A stretch of 25,030 bases of DNA from Actinomycetota bacterium (GTDB lineage: Bacteria; Actinomycetota; Thermoleophilia; Gaiellales; Gaiellaceae), in assembly GCA_005885565.1 (NCBI GenBank), contig VAXK01000160.1, positions 1 through 25,030 of the forward strand, given 5' to 3'. Shown one piece after another: positions 14,771 to 23,333 of the stretch. Position 1 is the stretch's first letter. Each line of letters starts with the position of its first letter. Position numbers and translations under genes: made by a program. The notes beneath the pieces were generated by a model. The model saw only the letters and a program-made list of their open reading frames with translations. It was not told the origin of the DNA and did not search any database.

Positions 14771-15938
14771 GGCTCGACGATCGGCTGCCCCGGAATGCCA
14801 TGCCGCGCGAGGGCGCCTTGCCTCCGAGCCAGGCGTTCACGGTGGCGCCCACGTCGGCGAACTCACCCTCGTGGATGCGCCCACCGGCGTTCCGGCCCTG
14901 GACGTAGGCGAGCAGGAGCGCGTGCTCGCGCGAGTGGTCGGTCGACGGCGTCGTGGGGTCGCAGCCGTGGTCGGAGGTGAGGATGAGCAGATCGCCCGGC
15001 CGAAGCGCGTCGAGGAGATCCGGGAGCCGCCGGTCGAAATCCTGCAGGCAGCGGTGGAAATTCACCGGGTCGTTTCGGTGCCCCCAGAGCATGTCCGTCT
15101 CGACGAGGTTCGTGAAGACGAGGCCGCCGTCCAGCTCGCGCAGCAGCCGCTCGGTCTGCGTGATCCCTTCGACGTTCGACTTGGTGGGGTGCGACTCGTC
15201 GATGTCGACTCCGGCGAAGATGTCGAAGATCTTTCCGACGCCGTGCACCGGCAGGCCCGAGTCCCGCACGAGGCTGAGGTAGTTGGGCCGCTTCGGCTCG
15301 AGCGAGAAGTCGTGCCGATTGGGCGTCCGTTCGTAGTTGCCCGGCTCACCGGTGAACGGCCGCGCGATCACTCTGCCGACGGCGTGCTTGCCGGTCAGGA
15401 TCTCGCGCGCGGTCCGGCACGCGTCGTACAGCTCCTCGAGCGGGATCGTGTCCTCGTGAGCGGCGACCTGGAAGACCGAGTCCGCCGACGTGTAGACGAT
15501 CCACTTTCCGGTCCGCTGGTGCTCCTCGCCGAGCTCCTGGATGATCTCCGTCCCCGACGCCGGCCGGTTGCCGAGGACGCCGCGGCCCGTGCGGTGCATG
15601 AATGGGTCGATGACGTCGTGCGGGAAGCCGTGCGAGTAGACCGGCATCGGCTGCGGCGTCACGACACCCATCAGCTCCCAGTGGCCGGTGGTCGTGTCCT
15701 TGCCCTTCGAGCGCTCGGTCAGCCGACCGGCGACGGCGGGCGCGCCGGGCTGCGGCGGGCAGCCTTCGAGCGGTTCGACGTTCCCGAGCCCGAGCGCCTC
15801 CAGGCTCGGAAGGTCGAGCCCGCCGACCGCCCGGGCGACGTTGCCGAGCGTGTCGGAGCCTTCGTCGCCGTAGTCTTCCGCGTCGGGCAGGGCTCCCGCT
15901 CCCACGGCGTCCAGCACGATGACGCACGCGCGGGGCAT
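14767..15938 (-). CDS. deoB: Phosphopentomutase, with an apparent one-base deletion near the 3' end
   Basis: This metal-dependent mutase of the alkaline phosphatase fold moves phosphate between C1 and C5 of (deoxy)ribose, after the phosphorylase step. Motifs are VIVLDAVGAGALPDA, EGSDTLGN, GKDTTTGHWELMG with the phosphorylated Thr, PFTGEPGNYERTPNRHDFS, VGKIFDIFAG, NLVETDMLWGHRND and TSDHGCDPTTPSTDHSREHALLL. As written, the frame leaves homology at GMAFRG (residue 384) and runs on through the methyltransferase to 14454. Adding one base in the C run 14788-14791 gives QPIVEP and a TGA at 14767-14769: 390 residues, the family's usual length, with a GTGA overlap to the next gene. So the true gene end is taken as 14767. 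Confidence 0.94.
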
Positions 15939-15955
15939 GCGGCTATTCTAAGCCG

Positions 15956-16099
15956 GTGGATAAGGCTCTCGGTCTGCTCGGCGTGCTCGTCTTCATACCC
16001 TGCGTGATCGCCCTCGCGGCCGGGATCACGTGGGCAGTCGTTCGCCTTACGCCAAAGCCGAAGCCGCCGAGCAGCCCCACGTCGGAGCCCTCTTCGTAG
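15956..16099 (+). CDS. 47-residue single-pass membrane protein
   Basis: GTG at 15956 opens a short frame beginning VDKALGLLGVLVFIPC, with one hydrophobic helix over residues 5-30 (ending ITWAVVRL) and a Lys/Pro/Ser-rich tail (KPKPPSSPTSEPSS). The clean boundary between helix and tail, and its fit into the gap between deoB and ald, support coding. A TATTCT (15944-15949), a -10-like hexamer, lies 6 bases before the GTG, so the message could be leaderless, as is common in actinobacteria; no ribosome site is seen. It is divergent from deoB by 17 bases and ends 13 bases before the converging ald stop. Function unknown. Confidence 0.6.
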   Translation: MDKALGLLGVLVFIPCVIALAAGITWAVVRLTPKPKPPSSPTSEPSS

Positions 16100-16112
16100 A
16101 GCGAGCGGCGCG

Positions 16113-17237
16113 CTACGCCGGCGTCAGCGGGAGCACGTCCTCGAGCGGCATGTATTCGAGATCGTGGGCCTCTGCGACGGCCCCGTAGGTGACGTGCCCG
16201 TCGAGGACGTTGACTCCCCGAGCCAGGGCATGGTCGCGCGCGACCGCCTCGGCGAGGCCGTGCTCGGCGATCGCCTCCACGTAGGGCAGCGTCGCGTTCG
16301 TCAGGGCCTTGGTCGACGTGACCGGAACCGCCCCGGGCATGTTCGCGACGCAGTAGTGCGTAACTCCTTCCGCCTGGTACACCGGCTCGCTGTGCGTCGT
16401 CGGCCGCGAGGTCTCGGCGCATCCGCCCTGGTCGATCGCCACGTCGCAGAAGACGGCGCCGTCCTTCATCGCGCGGAGCATCTCGCGGGTGATCAGCTTC
16501 GGAGCCAGTGCGCCGGGGATGAGCACGGCCCCGATGAGCACGTCCGCGTCGGTCACGGACTCTTCGATCTGGAGCGTGGACGACATGACGAGGCTGACAC
16601 GGCCGGAGAGGACCTCGTCCAGGTGGCGCATCCGGTCGATCGATCGTTCGAGGATCGTCACGTTCGCGCCCAGGCCGAGCGCGATCACGGCCGCGTTGTA
16701 GCCGACGATCCCGCCGCCGACGATGACGACCCGGCCCGGAGCGACCCCGGGAACGCCTGCGAGCAGGAGCCCTCGGCCGCCGAGCGGCTTCTCCAGGAAG
16801 TAGGCGCCCGCCTGCGCGGCGAGGCGCCCGGCGATCTCGCTCATCGGGGCGAGGAGGGGCAGTGCTCGCTGGTCGGTCTCGACGGTCTCGTAGGCGACCG
16901 CGGCGATGCCGCTCTCGACGAGCGCGCGGGTCAGCGGCTCGTCGGCGGCGATGTGGAGGTAGGTGAAGAGGACGAGGCCTTCGCGGAGGCGGCCGTACTC
17001 CGATTCGACCGGCTCCTTCACCTTGAGCAGCAGCTCGGCTTCGCCCCAGACGTCGTCGACCGAGCAGATGCGGGAGCCGACGGCCTCGTACGCGCCGTCG
17101 GGGAACGAGCTGCCGTCGCCGGCGGCGGTCTCGACGAGCACGTCGTGGCCGCGCTGGACGAGCTCGCGCGCGCCCGCCGGCGTCAGCGCGACGCGGTACT
17201 CGTCGGTCTTGATCTCCTTGGCGACGCCGATCTTCAT
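16113..17237 (-). CDS. ald: Alanine dehydrogenase
   Basis: This 374-residue NAD-dependent enzyme interconverts L-alanine and pyruvate + NH4+. Conserved residues are in place: Arg15 (EYRVALTP) and Lys74 (KVKEP) bind pyruvate; His95 (FTYLHIA) and Asp269 (CDVAIDQGGC) are catalytic. The NAD site is VIVGGGIVGYNAA (from 171). The length matches the family (about 370). The ATG at 17237 gives the standard MKIGVAKEIKTDEYRV start. The 182-base upstream region contains repeated half-sites and a palindrome, suggesting individual regulation. It links alanine to pyruvate, the substrate of the PPDK at the other end of the window, but there is no operon connection. Confidence 0.98.
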   Translation of the reverse strand: MKIGVAKEIKTDEYRVALTPAGARELVQRGHDVLVETAAGDGSSFPDGAYEAVGSRICSVDDVWGEAELLLKVKEPVESEYGRLREGLVLFTYLHIAADEPLTRALVESGIAAVAYETVETDQRALPLLAPMSEIAGRLAAQAGAYFLEKPLGGRGLLLAGVPGVAPGRVVIVGGGIVGYNAAVIALGLGANVTILERSIDRMRHLDEVLSGRVSLVMSSTLQIEESVTDADVLIGAVLIPGALAPKLITREMLRAMKDGAVFCDVAIDQGGCAETSRPTTHSEPVYQAEGVTHYCVANMPGAVPVTSTKALTNATLPYVEAIAEHGLAEAVARDHALARGVNVLDGHVTYGAVAEAHDLEYMPLEDVLPLTPA

Positions 17238-17419
17238 GCGGGGCCGGGCAACGATACCCCCGCTGACTCAGCCTGCGTGCGCGCCTTTCGGCTCACCTGG
17301 CGACGCTTTCGGCGCAATGCGTCACAGACACGTCACAATTTCGCCGGTACGCTCGAAAGCGGGTGGTGGGCCGGGGTGCCCCAGCGGCTGCGGCCCATCG
17401 GAAGCCGAAGCGGCCAGCC
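17238..17419. promoter_or_regulatory. ald upstream region with direct repeat and palindrome
   Basis: Gap between the NUDIX stop and the ald start. GCTGACTCAGC at 17262-17272 is a perfect palindrome 25 bases before ald. CGTCACA occurs at 17320-17326 and 17331-17337, an 11-base period, about one helical turn. CGCTTTCG (17304-17311) pairs with CGAAAGCG (17353-17360). A minus-strand TATCGT (17256-17251) has the TAnnnT -10 form but no convincing -35. Probably the ald control region; no RNA gene is recognised. Confidence 0.4.
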
Positions 17420-17929
17420 TCAGCCGCGCCGTTCGCGCTCGTCGAGGTACAGGAGCAGCCCGGCGATCGTCTTCCCGTCCTCGAGGCGGCGCACCAGCGT
17501 GCGGAGCTCCGCAACCGGGACGGCGACCAGCTCGATCTGCTCGTCGGCCTCCTGGCGAGCCTCGCCGGGCTCGACGCCCTGCGCCAGGAACAGGTGCATC
17601 CGCTCGCGGCAGAAGCCCGGCGTCGTGTAGAACGCCGCCAGCTCATGCCACTCGCCGCCGCTCTGACCCGTCTCCTCCTCGAGCTCGCGCCGCGCGGTCG
17701 CGAGCGGCTCCTCGCCCTCCTCGAGCGTCCCCGCCGGCAACTCCAGCAGCTCCTTCCGCGCGGGCTCCCGCAGCTGGCGCACGAGCGTGACCCGCTCCTC
17801 GCGATCGACGGCGACGACCGCGACCGCCCCCGGATGCTCGACGATCTCCCGCTCGTGCTCGCCCCAGCGCTCGAGGGTCACGTCGACGAGCGTCCCGTCG
17901 TAGACCGTGCGCGACTCGTCGGGCCTCAC
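17420..17929 (-). CDS. NUDIX hydrolase, ADP-ribose pyrophosphatase-like
   Basis: This 169-residue protein has a complete NUDIX box at residues 67-89 (GTLEEGEE ... RRELEEETGQ) with the metal-binding REXXEE. Upstream are VDREERVTLVRQLREPARKELLELPAG, the pattern of ADP-ribose/nucleoside-diphosphate-sugar pyrophosphatases (NudF type), and downstream are YTTPGFCRERMHLFLA and DEQIELV. It starts at GTG 17929, overlapping the aldo/keto reductase stop by four bases (GTGA). A NUDIX gene downstream of pyrG and recN is a known actinobacterial arrangement, as in Mycobacterium; here four extra genes sit around it. Confidence 0.93.
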   Translation of the reverse strand: MRPDESRTVYDGTLVDVTLERWGEHEREIVEHPGAVAVVAVDREERVTLVRQLREPARKELLELPAGTLEEGEEPLATARRELEEETGQSGGEWHELAAFYTTPGFCRERMHLFLAQGVEPGEARQEADEQIELVAVPVAELRTLVRRLEDGKTIAGLLLYLDERERRG

Positions 17930-18705
17930 GCGGCGAGCCTCTCCACGAGCCGTCGCTCCTCCGGCCCGAGCCACGGCGGGCTTCCTGCGGCGGCGTTCTC
18001 CCGCGCGTGCTCGGGACGTCGCGTCGCCGGGATCACGAGGTCGACGCGCTCGTCGGAGAGCGCCCACTTCAGGAGCGCCTGCGGCCACGTCTCGACGCCG
18101 AAAGCTCGCAACGGCTCGAGCTCCGGCGGAGACGGGTTCGCACGCAGGAGCCGGCCCGACGACGATCCGAGCGGCTGCATCACGATCACCGCGACCCCGA
18201 GCTCGGCTGTAAGCGGCAGGAGCTCGCGCTCGCACGCACGATTCGCAGGGTTGTACGGCAGCTGCACCGCCTCGAAGCGACCTGTCCGAAGCGCCCTCGC
18301 CAGCTCGGCGAACGCGCTCTCCGCGTAGTGCGTCACGCCGAGCCGGCCGATCCTGCCAGCGCCCCGCTCCTCCTCGAGCCACGCCAGCTGCTCCTCCCAC
18401 GCCACGAGGTTGTGGATCTGCTCCACCTCCACGCGGCCGAACCACCGGAGCTGGGCGGCGAGCTGTGGCCGTCCCTCCTCGACCGAGCCGGCCCAGATCT
18501 TCGTCGCCACGTCCACCTCGTTGCGGCAGCCCTCCAGAGCCTCGGCGAGAGACGCCTCGGCGCCTCCGTACATCGGCGACGAGTCGACGACGCGACACCC
18601 GGCCGAGACGGCCGCGTCCACGACCCGCCGCGCGAGCTCCGCGTCGCGGTCGAAGGTCCTCCACGTGCCGAGCCCGACGACCGGCCCGAGCCGACGCTCC
18701 TCCAC
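17926..18705 (-). CDS. Aldo/keto reductase
   Basis: This 259-residue NADPH-dependent reductase of the AKR (beta/alpha)8 barrel has the catalytic tetrad Asp41 and Tyr46 (DSSPMYGG), Lys69 (ATKIW) and His98 (QIHN). It begins LGPVVGLGTWRTF and ends with SDERVDLVIPATRRPEHARENAAA, the cofactor-binding segment. It is somewhat shorter than the typical 270-320 residues. The carbonyl substrate cannot be predicted. It starts at GTG 18705, two bases after the membrane protein gene's stop, and overlaps the NUDIX gene, so it lies within the same transcription unit. Confidence 0.92.
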   Translation of the reverse strand: MEERRLGPVVGLGTWRTFDRDAELARRVVDAAVSAGCRVVDSSPMYGGAEASLAEALEGCRNEVDVATKIWAGSVEEGRPQLAAQLRWFGRVEVEQIHNLVAWEEQLAWLEEERGAGRIGRLGVTHYAESAFAELARALRTGRFEAVQLPYNPANRACERELLPLTAELGVAVIVMQPLGSSSGRLLRANPSPPELEPLRAFGVETWPQALLKWALSDERVDLVIPATRRPEHARENAAAGSPPWLGPEERRLVERLAA

Positions 18706-18707
18706 CG

Positions 18708-19541
18708 CTACCCGCGGTCGAACCAGCGCCGCAGGCGCGAGGCGCTCCCCTCCCGGAACGCCTCGTCGAGCTCGTCGGCCGTGAACGCGCCGCTCGTCGA
18801 GCCCGTCGTCGCGTAGCGGTAGAGGACGAGCCGGAACATGTGGCCCGCCGTCGTCGTGACGGCGAAGGCCGTGGCGGCGATCGCGACTCCGCTCGCCAGG
18901 AAGGCGACGCCGACCGGCGTGAGGCCGAAATGGAGGCCGATCGCGACGAGCACGGAGACCGGCACAACCAGGAGCATGAACGCTCCCCCGATCGTGACGA
19001 TCCCGACGATCCCTTCACCCCAGCGCTGTCGCACCAGCTTCGCGGAGCGCTTGACCGCCGTGACGGCGCCCGGATCCTCGAGCGCGATCACCGGCACGAC
19101 GAAGAACGTCGCGGCCGCCCAGGCGAGGCCGAGCACGAAGCCGGCGAGCCTCGTCGCGACCCAGCCTCCGCGGACCTCGCGAAGCGCCTGCAAGGCGAGG
19201 CCGACGAGGCTTGCGAGGAGCGACCACGCGAGGATCGCCGGGAGCCGGCGGTTCGCGCAGCGGAAGCCGTCCCTGACGGAGGGCTCCTGCCCATCGAGTG
19301 CGCGCTGCCCGAGCGCGACGAACGCGACGCCCAGGTACGTGCCCACGACGCTCGCCGGGAAGACGAACACGGCGAAGACGGCGAGGTACGCCCACCAGGC
19401 GCGCCCGTGCGCGGCGAGGAACACGCCCAGGCCGGCCGCCAGCCCGAGCAGCGCCGCGAGCGTCGGGAAGACGAGGAGGCGCGCGTCGGCCCGGACGAGC
19501 TGCCAGGACTTCGTCGTCAGCTCCCAACCGCGGCCGAACAT
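18708..19541 (-). CDS. Multi-pass membrane protein, DUF6159-like
   Basis: The 277-residue product has about six hydrophobic helices: LLVFPTLAALLGLAAGLGVFL, WWAYLAVFAVFVFPASVVGTYLGVAF, ILAWSLLASLVGLAL, LAGFVLGLAWAAATFFVVPVIAL, GIVGIVTIGGAFMLLVVPVSVLVAI, and FLASGVAIAATAFAVTTTAG. Between helices four and five lies ALEDPGAVTAVKRSAKLVRQRWGE, and the N-terminus MFGRGWELTTKSWQLVRAD is characteristic of actinobacterial and archaeal DUF6159 proteins as I recall them. The function is unknown. It lies 12 bases after the M20 peptidase gene and two bases before the aldo/keto reductase, so it is part of the same unit. Confidence 0.85.
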   Translation of the reverse strand: MFGRGWELTTKSWQLVRADARLLVFPTLAALLGLAAGLGVFLAAHGRAWWAYLAVFAVFVFPASVVGTYLGVAFVALGQRALDGQEPSVRDGFRCANRRLPAILAWSLLASLVGLALQALREVRGGWVATRLAGFVLGLAWAAATFFVVPVIALEDPGAVTAVKRSAKLVRQRWGEGIVGIVTIGGAFMLLVVPVSVLVAIGLHFGLTPVGVAFLASGVAIAATAFAVTTTAGHMFRLVLYRYATTGSTSGAFTADELDEAFREGSASRLRRWFDRG

Positions 19542-19553
19542 GGCCGCCGGAGC

Positions 19554-20684
19554 TTAGCGTTCCGGCGCCTCGACCTCCCGCGCCGCGTCCACGAGCGCCA
19601 GCGTCACCTCGACCATGTCCTCGAGGTCCGAGACGGCGATCGACTCGTCCGGCGTGTGGATGCTCGCCATCCCGTTCGCGAGGTTCACGCACGGGAGGCC
19701 GCGCTCGTTGAAGACGTTCGCGTCCGCGGCGCCGCCGCTCAGCGCGTAGCTCGGCGCGAACCCGCTCCGCTCGAGCGCGGTCGAGGCAAGCCGGACGGCC
19801 AGGTCGTCGCGCCTGAACCGGTAGCCGCGGTAGCTCTTCTGCACGGTCGTCTCGGCGTCGCACTCCGCGACCCCGGCCGCGAACGTGATCGCGTCGAGCA
19901 TCTCCTGGACGAGCTCGGCGAGCTTGCGCTCGTCGTGCGAGCGCGCCTCGGCGAGGAACGTGCACCACTCGGGGACGATGTTCCCGGCCGTGCCGCCTTC
20001 GATCAGGCCGACGTTGGCGGTCGTCTCGTCGTCGATCCGGCCCAGGCGCAGGTCGGCGATCGCCCGCGCGGCGGCCGCGATCGCGGAGCGTCCTTCCTCC
20101 GGGTACATGCCCGAATGGGCCGCGCGGCCGTGGAAGCGCACCTCCATCGACTGCGAGTACGGCGCGCCGAGGATGACCTCGCCGATCGGCGCCGCCTGGT
20201 CGTAGACGTATCCGACCCGAGCCGCGAGCCGCGTGTGGTCGAAGGCGGCGGCGCCGAGCAGGCCGACCTCCTCCTTCGGCGTGAAGACGAGCTCGACCCC
20301 CGCGTGCGGTCGCCGCTCCTCGAGCACCCGCCGCGTCGCGTCCAGCATCGCGGCGACCGCGGCCTTGTTGTCGGCGCCGAGGATCGTCTGCTCCTGATTC
20401 GTGACCATTCCGTCCACGAGGACCGGCTCGATCGGTCCCTCGGGCGGAACCGTGTCGAGATGCGCGCAGAGGAAGATCGGGACGCCGCCGCCGCCGTTCG
20501 TCGGCTCGAGCCGGCAGAGGAGGTTCCCCGCCGTGGAGCCGACCTTCGGGCCGGCGTCGTCCTCGTCCACCTCGAGGCCGAGCTCGCGCAGGTAGAGCGA
20601 GACGCGGTCGGCGACCTCGCGCTCCTCGCCCGGGGGGCTCGGGAGCGCGGCGAGATCGGTAAAGAGCTCGACGACGTCCGGAAT
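19554..20684 (-). CDS. M20-family metallopeptidase (peptidase T-like), start uncertain
   Basis: Di-zinc aminopeptidase/tripeptidase type. Residues below are numbered from the GTG at 20570. Metal ligands and catalytic residues are visible: His37/Asp39 in LCAHLDTVPP, Asp67 in GADNKAAVAAM, and Glu100-Glu101 in FTPKEEVGLLGA, with the lid segment RAAHSGMYPEEGRSAI and a final His in SIHTPDES. From that GTG the protein would have 338 residues and lack the first strand and helix. Conserved N-terminal sequence (VVELFTDLAALPSPPGEE, LYLRELGLEV) continues upstream in the same frame to an ATT at 20684, which has AGGA seven bases before it; no ATG, GTG or TTG exists before the pyrG stop. I therefore place the start at 20684 (376 residues) with caution. 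Confidence 0.85.
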   Translation of the reverse strand: MPDVVELFTDLAALPSPPGEEREVADRVSLYLRELGLEVDEDDAGPKVGSTAGNLLCRLEPTNGGGGVPIFLCAHLDTVPPEGPIEPVLVDGMVTNQEQTILGADNKAAVAAMLDATRRVLEERRPHAGVELVFTPKEEVGLLGAAAFDHTRLAARVGYVYDQAAPIGEVILGAPYSQSMEVRFHGRAAHSGMYPEEGRSAIAAAARAIADLRLGRIDDETTANVGLIEGGTAGNIVPEWCTFLAEARSHDERKLAELVQEMLDAITFAAGVAECDAETTVQKSYRGYRFRRDDLAVRLASTALERSGFAPSYALSGGAADANVFNERGLPCVNLANGMASIHTPDESIAVSDLEDMVEVTLALVDAAREVEAPER

Positions 20685-20693
20685 GTCGAGATC

Positions 20694-22349
<1,656 letters not shown>

Positions 22350-22390
22350 TCTCTCACCACGGGATGCAAACGTAGCATGGACGCGGGACG

Positions 22391-22813
22391 TCATACCTCT
22401 GCCGCCGTCTGGACGAGCGCGTGCAGGCGGTTGAGCGCGCGGTGCGGGAAGGAGCGGCCGAGGCCGATCAGCCACGGACCGTTCACGGTGAGCGTCGCGA
22501 TCGTCCGGTCGGCGGCCGCGGCCTCGAGCCGCAGCTCGGCCTCGATCCGTTCGCCCGTCAGCTGGAAGACGACCCGCTCCGGCGGCGCGGCTGCGAGGAC
22601 GAGCAGCATCCCGCTCGGGTTCGGGCTGCGGAGGAAGCTCGGCCGGTTCGTGCCCCGAATCTGCCAGCGCGCGCCGGCCGCGAGGCCGCGCCGGTCCGGC
22701 TCGACGGCAGCGATGCCCGGCCACCAGTCGGCGAAGTGGCGGGGCTCGGCGAGGAACGCCCAGACGTCCTCGCGGGGCGCGAGGAGCTTGCGTGCCGCCT
22801 CAACGCGCGGCAC
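22391..22813 (-). CDS. SRPBCC (START/polyketide-cyclase-like) domain protein
   Basis: The 140-residue product has the SRPBCC pattern: a first strand (RVEAARKLLAP), then REDVWAFLAEPRHFADWWPGIAAVEPD, a run of beta strands (ARWQIRGTN, GMLLVLAAAPPERVVFQL, EAELRLEAAAADRTIATLTVNG) and a long C-terminal helix (PHRALNRLHALVQTAAE). Such helix-grip proteins bind hydrophobic ligands or act in membrane or aromatic compound handling; the ligand is unknown. Start: GTG 22813, overlapping lspA by 14 bases, rather than the TTG eight codons upstream, because the first strand begins right after it. It lies between lspA and pyrG on one strand. Confidence 0.8.
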   Translation of the reverse strand: MPRVEAARKLLAPREDVWAFLAEPRHFADWWPGIAAVEPDRRGLAAGARWQIRGTNRPSFLRSPNPSGMLLVLAAAPPERVVFQLTGERIEAELRLEAAAADRTIATLTVNGPWLIGLGRSFPHRALNRLHALVQTAAEV

Positions 22814-23225
22814 GCGCGGCCGCTTCTCGCCCGGCAAGGAGGAGCGAGACGACGACGAGCCCGCCGATGCCGAGGGCCATCGCGAGATCGGCGCCGTTCA
22901 GGAGCACACCGTGCGCCGGGATGAAGTCCGGGATCCCGCGCCGCCATGCGAACGCGCTCGCGATGTTCCCGAAGGCGCCGCCCGCGAGGACGCCGGCGGC
23001 GAGGTCGAGCGGCGTCGACCCCGCGAGGGACGTGGCGACGAGGAGCAGGGCCACGACCGCGACGAACGGGGCGAGCTGTCCGGGCGGCCGCGGGTTGAAG
23101 CGGACGGTCTCGAAGGCCGCGGACGTCACGGCCCACTTGCTCGCGAGGTCGAGGGCGCACGCGAGGGCCGCCACGCCGGTGGCCAGGGCGAGGTGCGGCC
23201 GCCACCGCACTCCGAGCTGGGTCAT
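22800..23225 (-). CDS. lspA: Lipoprotein signal peptidase (LspA)-like membrane protein
   Basis: This 141-residue protein has four hydrophobic helices, with LspA landmarks. ALDLASKW at the end of helix 1 matches the D..TK motif. GGAFGN (82-87) precedes a loop, and Asp100 (IPDFI) and Asp113 (NGADLAMALG) align with the two catalytic aspartates. The usual IDR after GGA.GN is replaced by IASAF, and the asparagine-containing NtGaaF motif is weak (RFNPRP), so this is a divergent member and activity is uncertain. The ATG at 23225 is chosen over a TTG or GTG upstream, which lies inside the duplicated recN tail. The duplicate tail's stop is only four bases before this ATG, so the gene probably once followed recN directly. 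Confidence 0.78.
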   Translation of the reverse strand: MTQLGVRWRPHLALATGVAALACALDLASKWAVTSAAFETVRFNPRPPGQLAPFVAVVALLLVATSLAGSTPLDLAAGVLAGGAFGNIASAFAWRRGIPDFIPAHGVLLNGADLAMALGIGGLVVVSLLLAGREAAARAAR

Positions 23226-23229
23226 GGGC

Positions 23230-23265
23230 CTAGCGTACGGAAGCCAGGAACTCGCGGCCACCGAG
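23230..23265 (-). pseudogene. Second copy of the recN 3' end (last 11 codons and stop)
   Basis: On the minus strand this reads LGGREFLASVR followed by TAG, the same peptide and stop as recN at 23333-23368. The two 36-base segments differ at 7 positions, all third codon positions. It has no start codon of its own and no recN body in front of it; the frame upstream goes through the hairpin element. It looks like the left-over tail of an older recN allele. Confidence 0.8.
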
Positions 23266-23283
23266 GCACCGCTTGCGGCGCCG

Positions 23284-23333
23284 TTTCAGGGCGGGCGGGT
23301 TTCCCGCCCGTCCGTCTGAAATGACCGGTCGAC
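23284..23333. repeat. Dispersed hairpin element, copy B
   Basis: TTTCAG (23284-23289) and CTGAAA (23316-23321) close a long stem of GGCGGGCGGG against CCGCCCGTCC with a short TTTC loop. Then comes TGACCGGTCGAC, ending at the last base of the recN stop codon. The right half matches copy A (10545-10594), while the stem arms differ but still pair. It stands between recN and the duplicated recN tail. It may act as a recN terminator, though no T tract follows. Confidence 0.75.

Noticed and set aside
23230..23333. Translation of recN into the duplicated tail by frameshift
   Set aside because: A frame shift at the recN end would read through the hairpin to the second LGGREFLASVR, but no slippery sequence is visible; a recombination scar is simpler.
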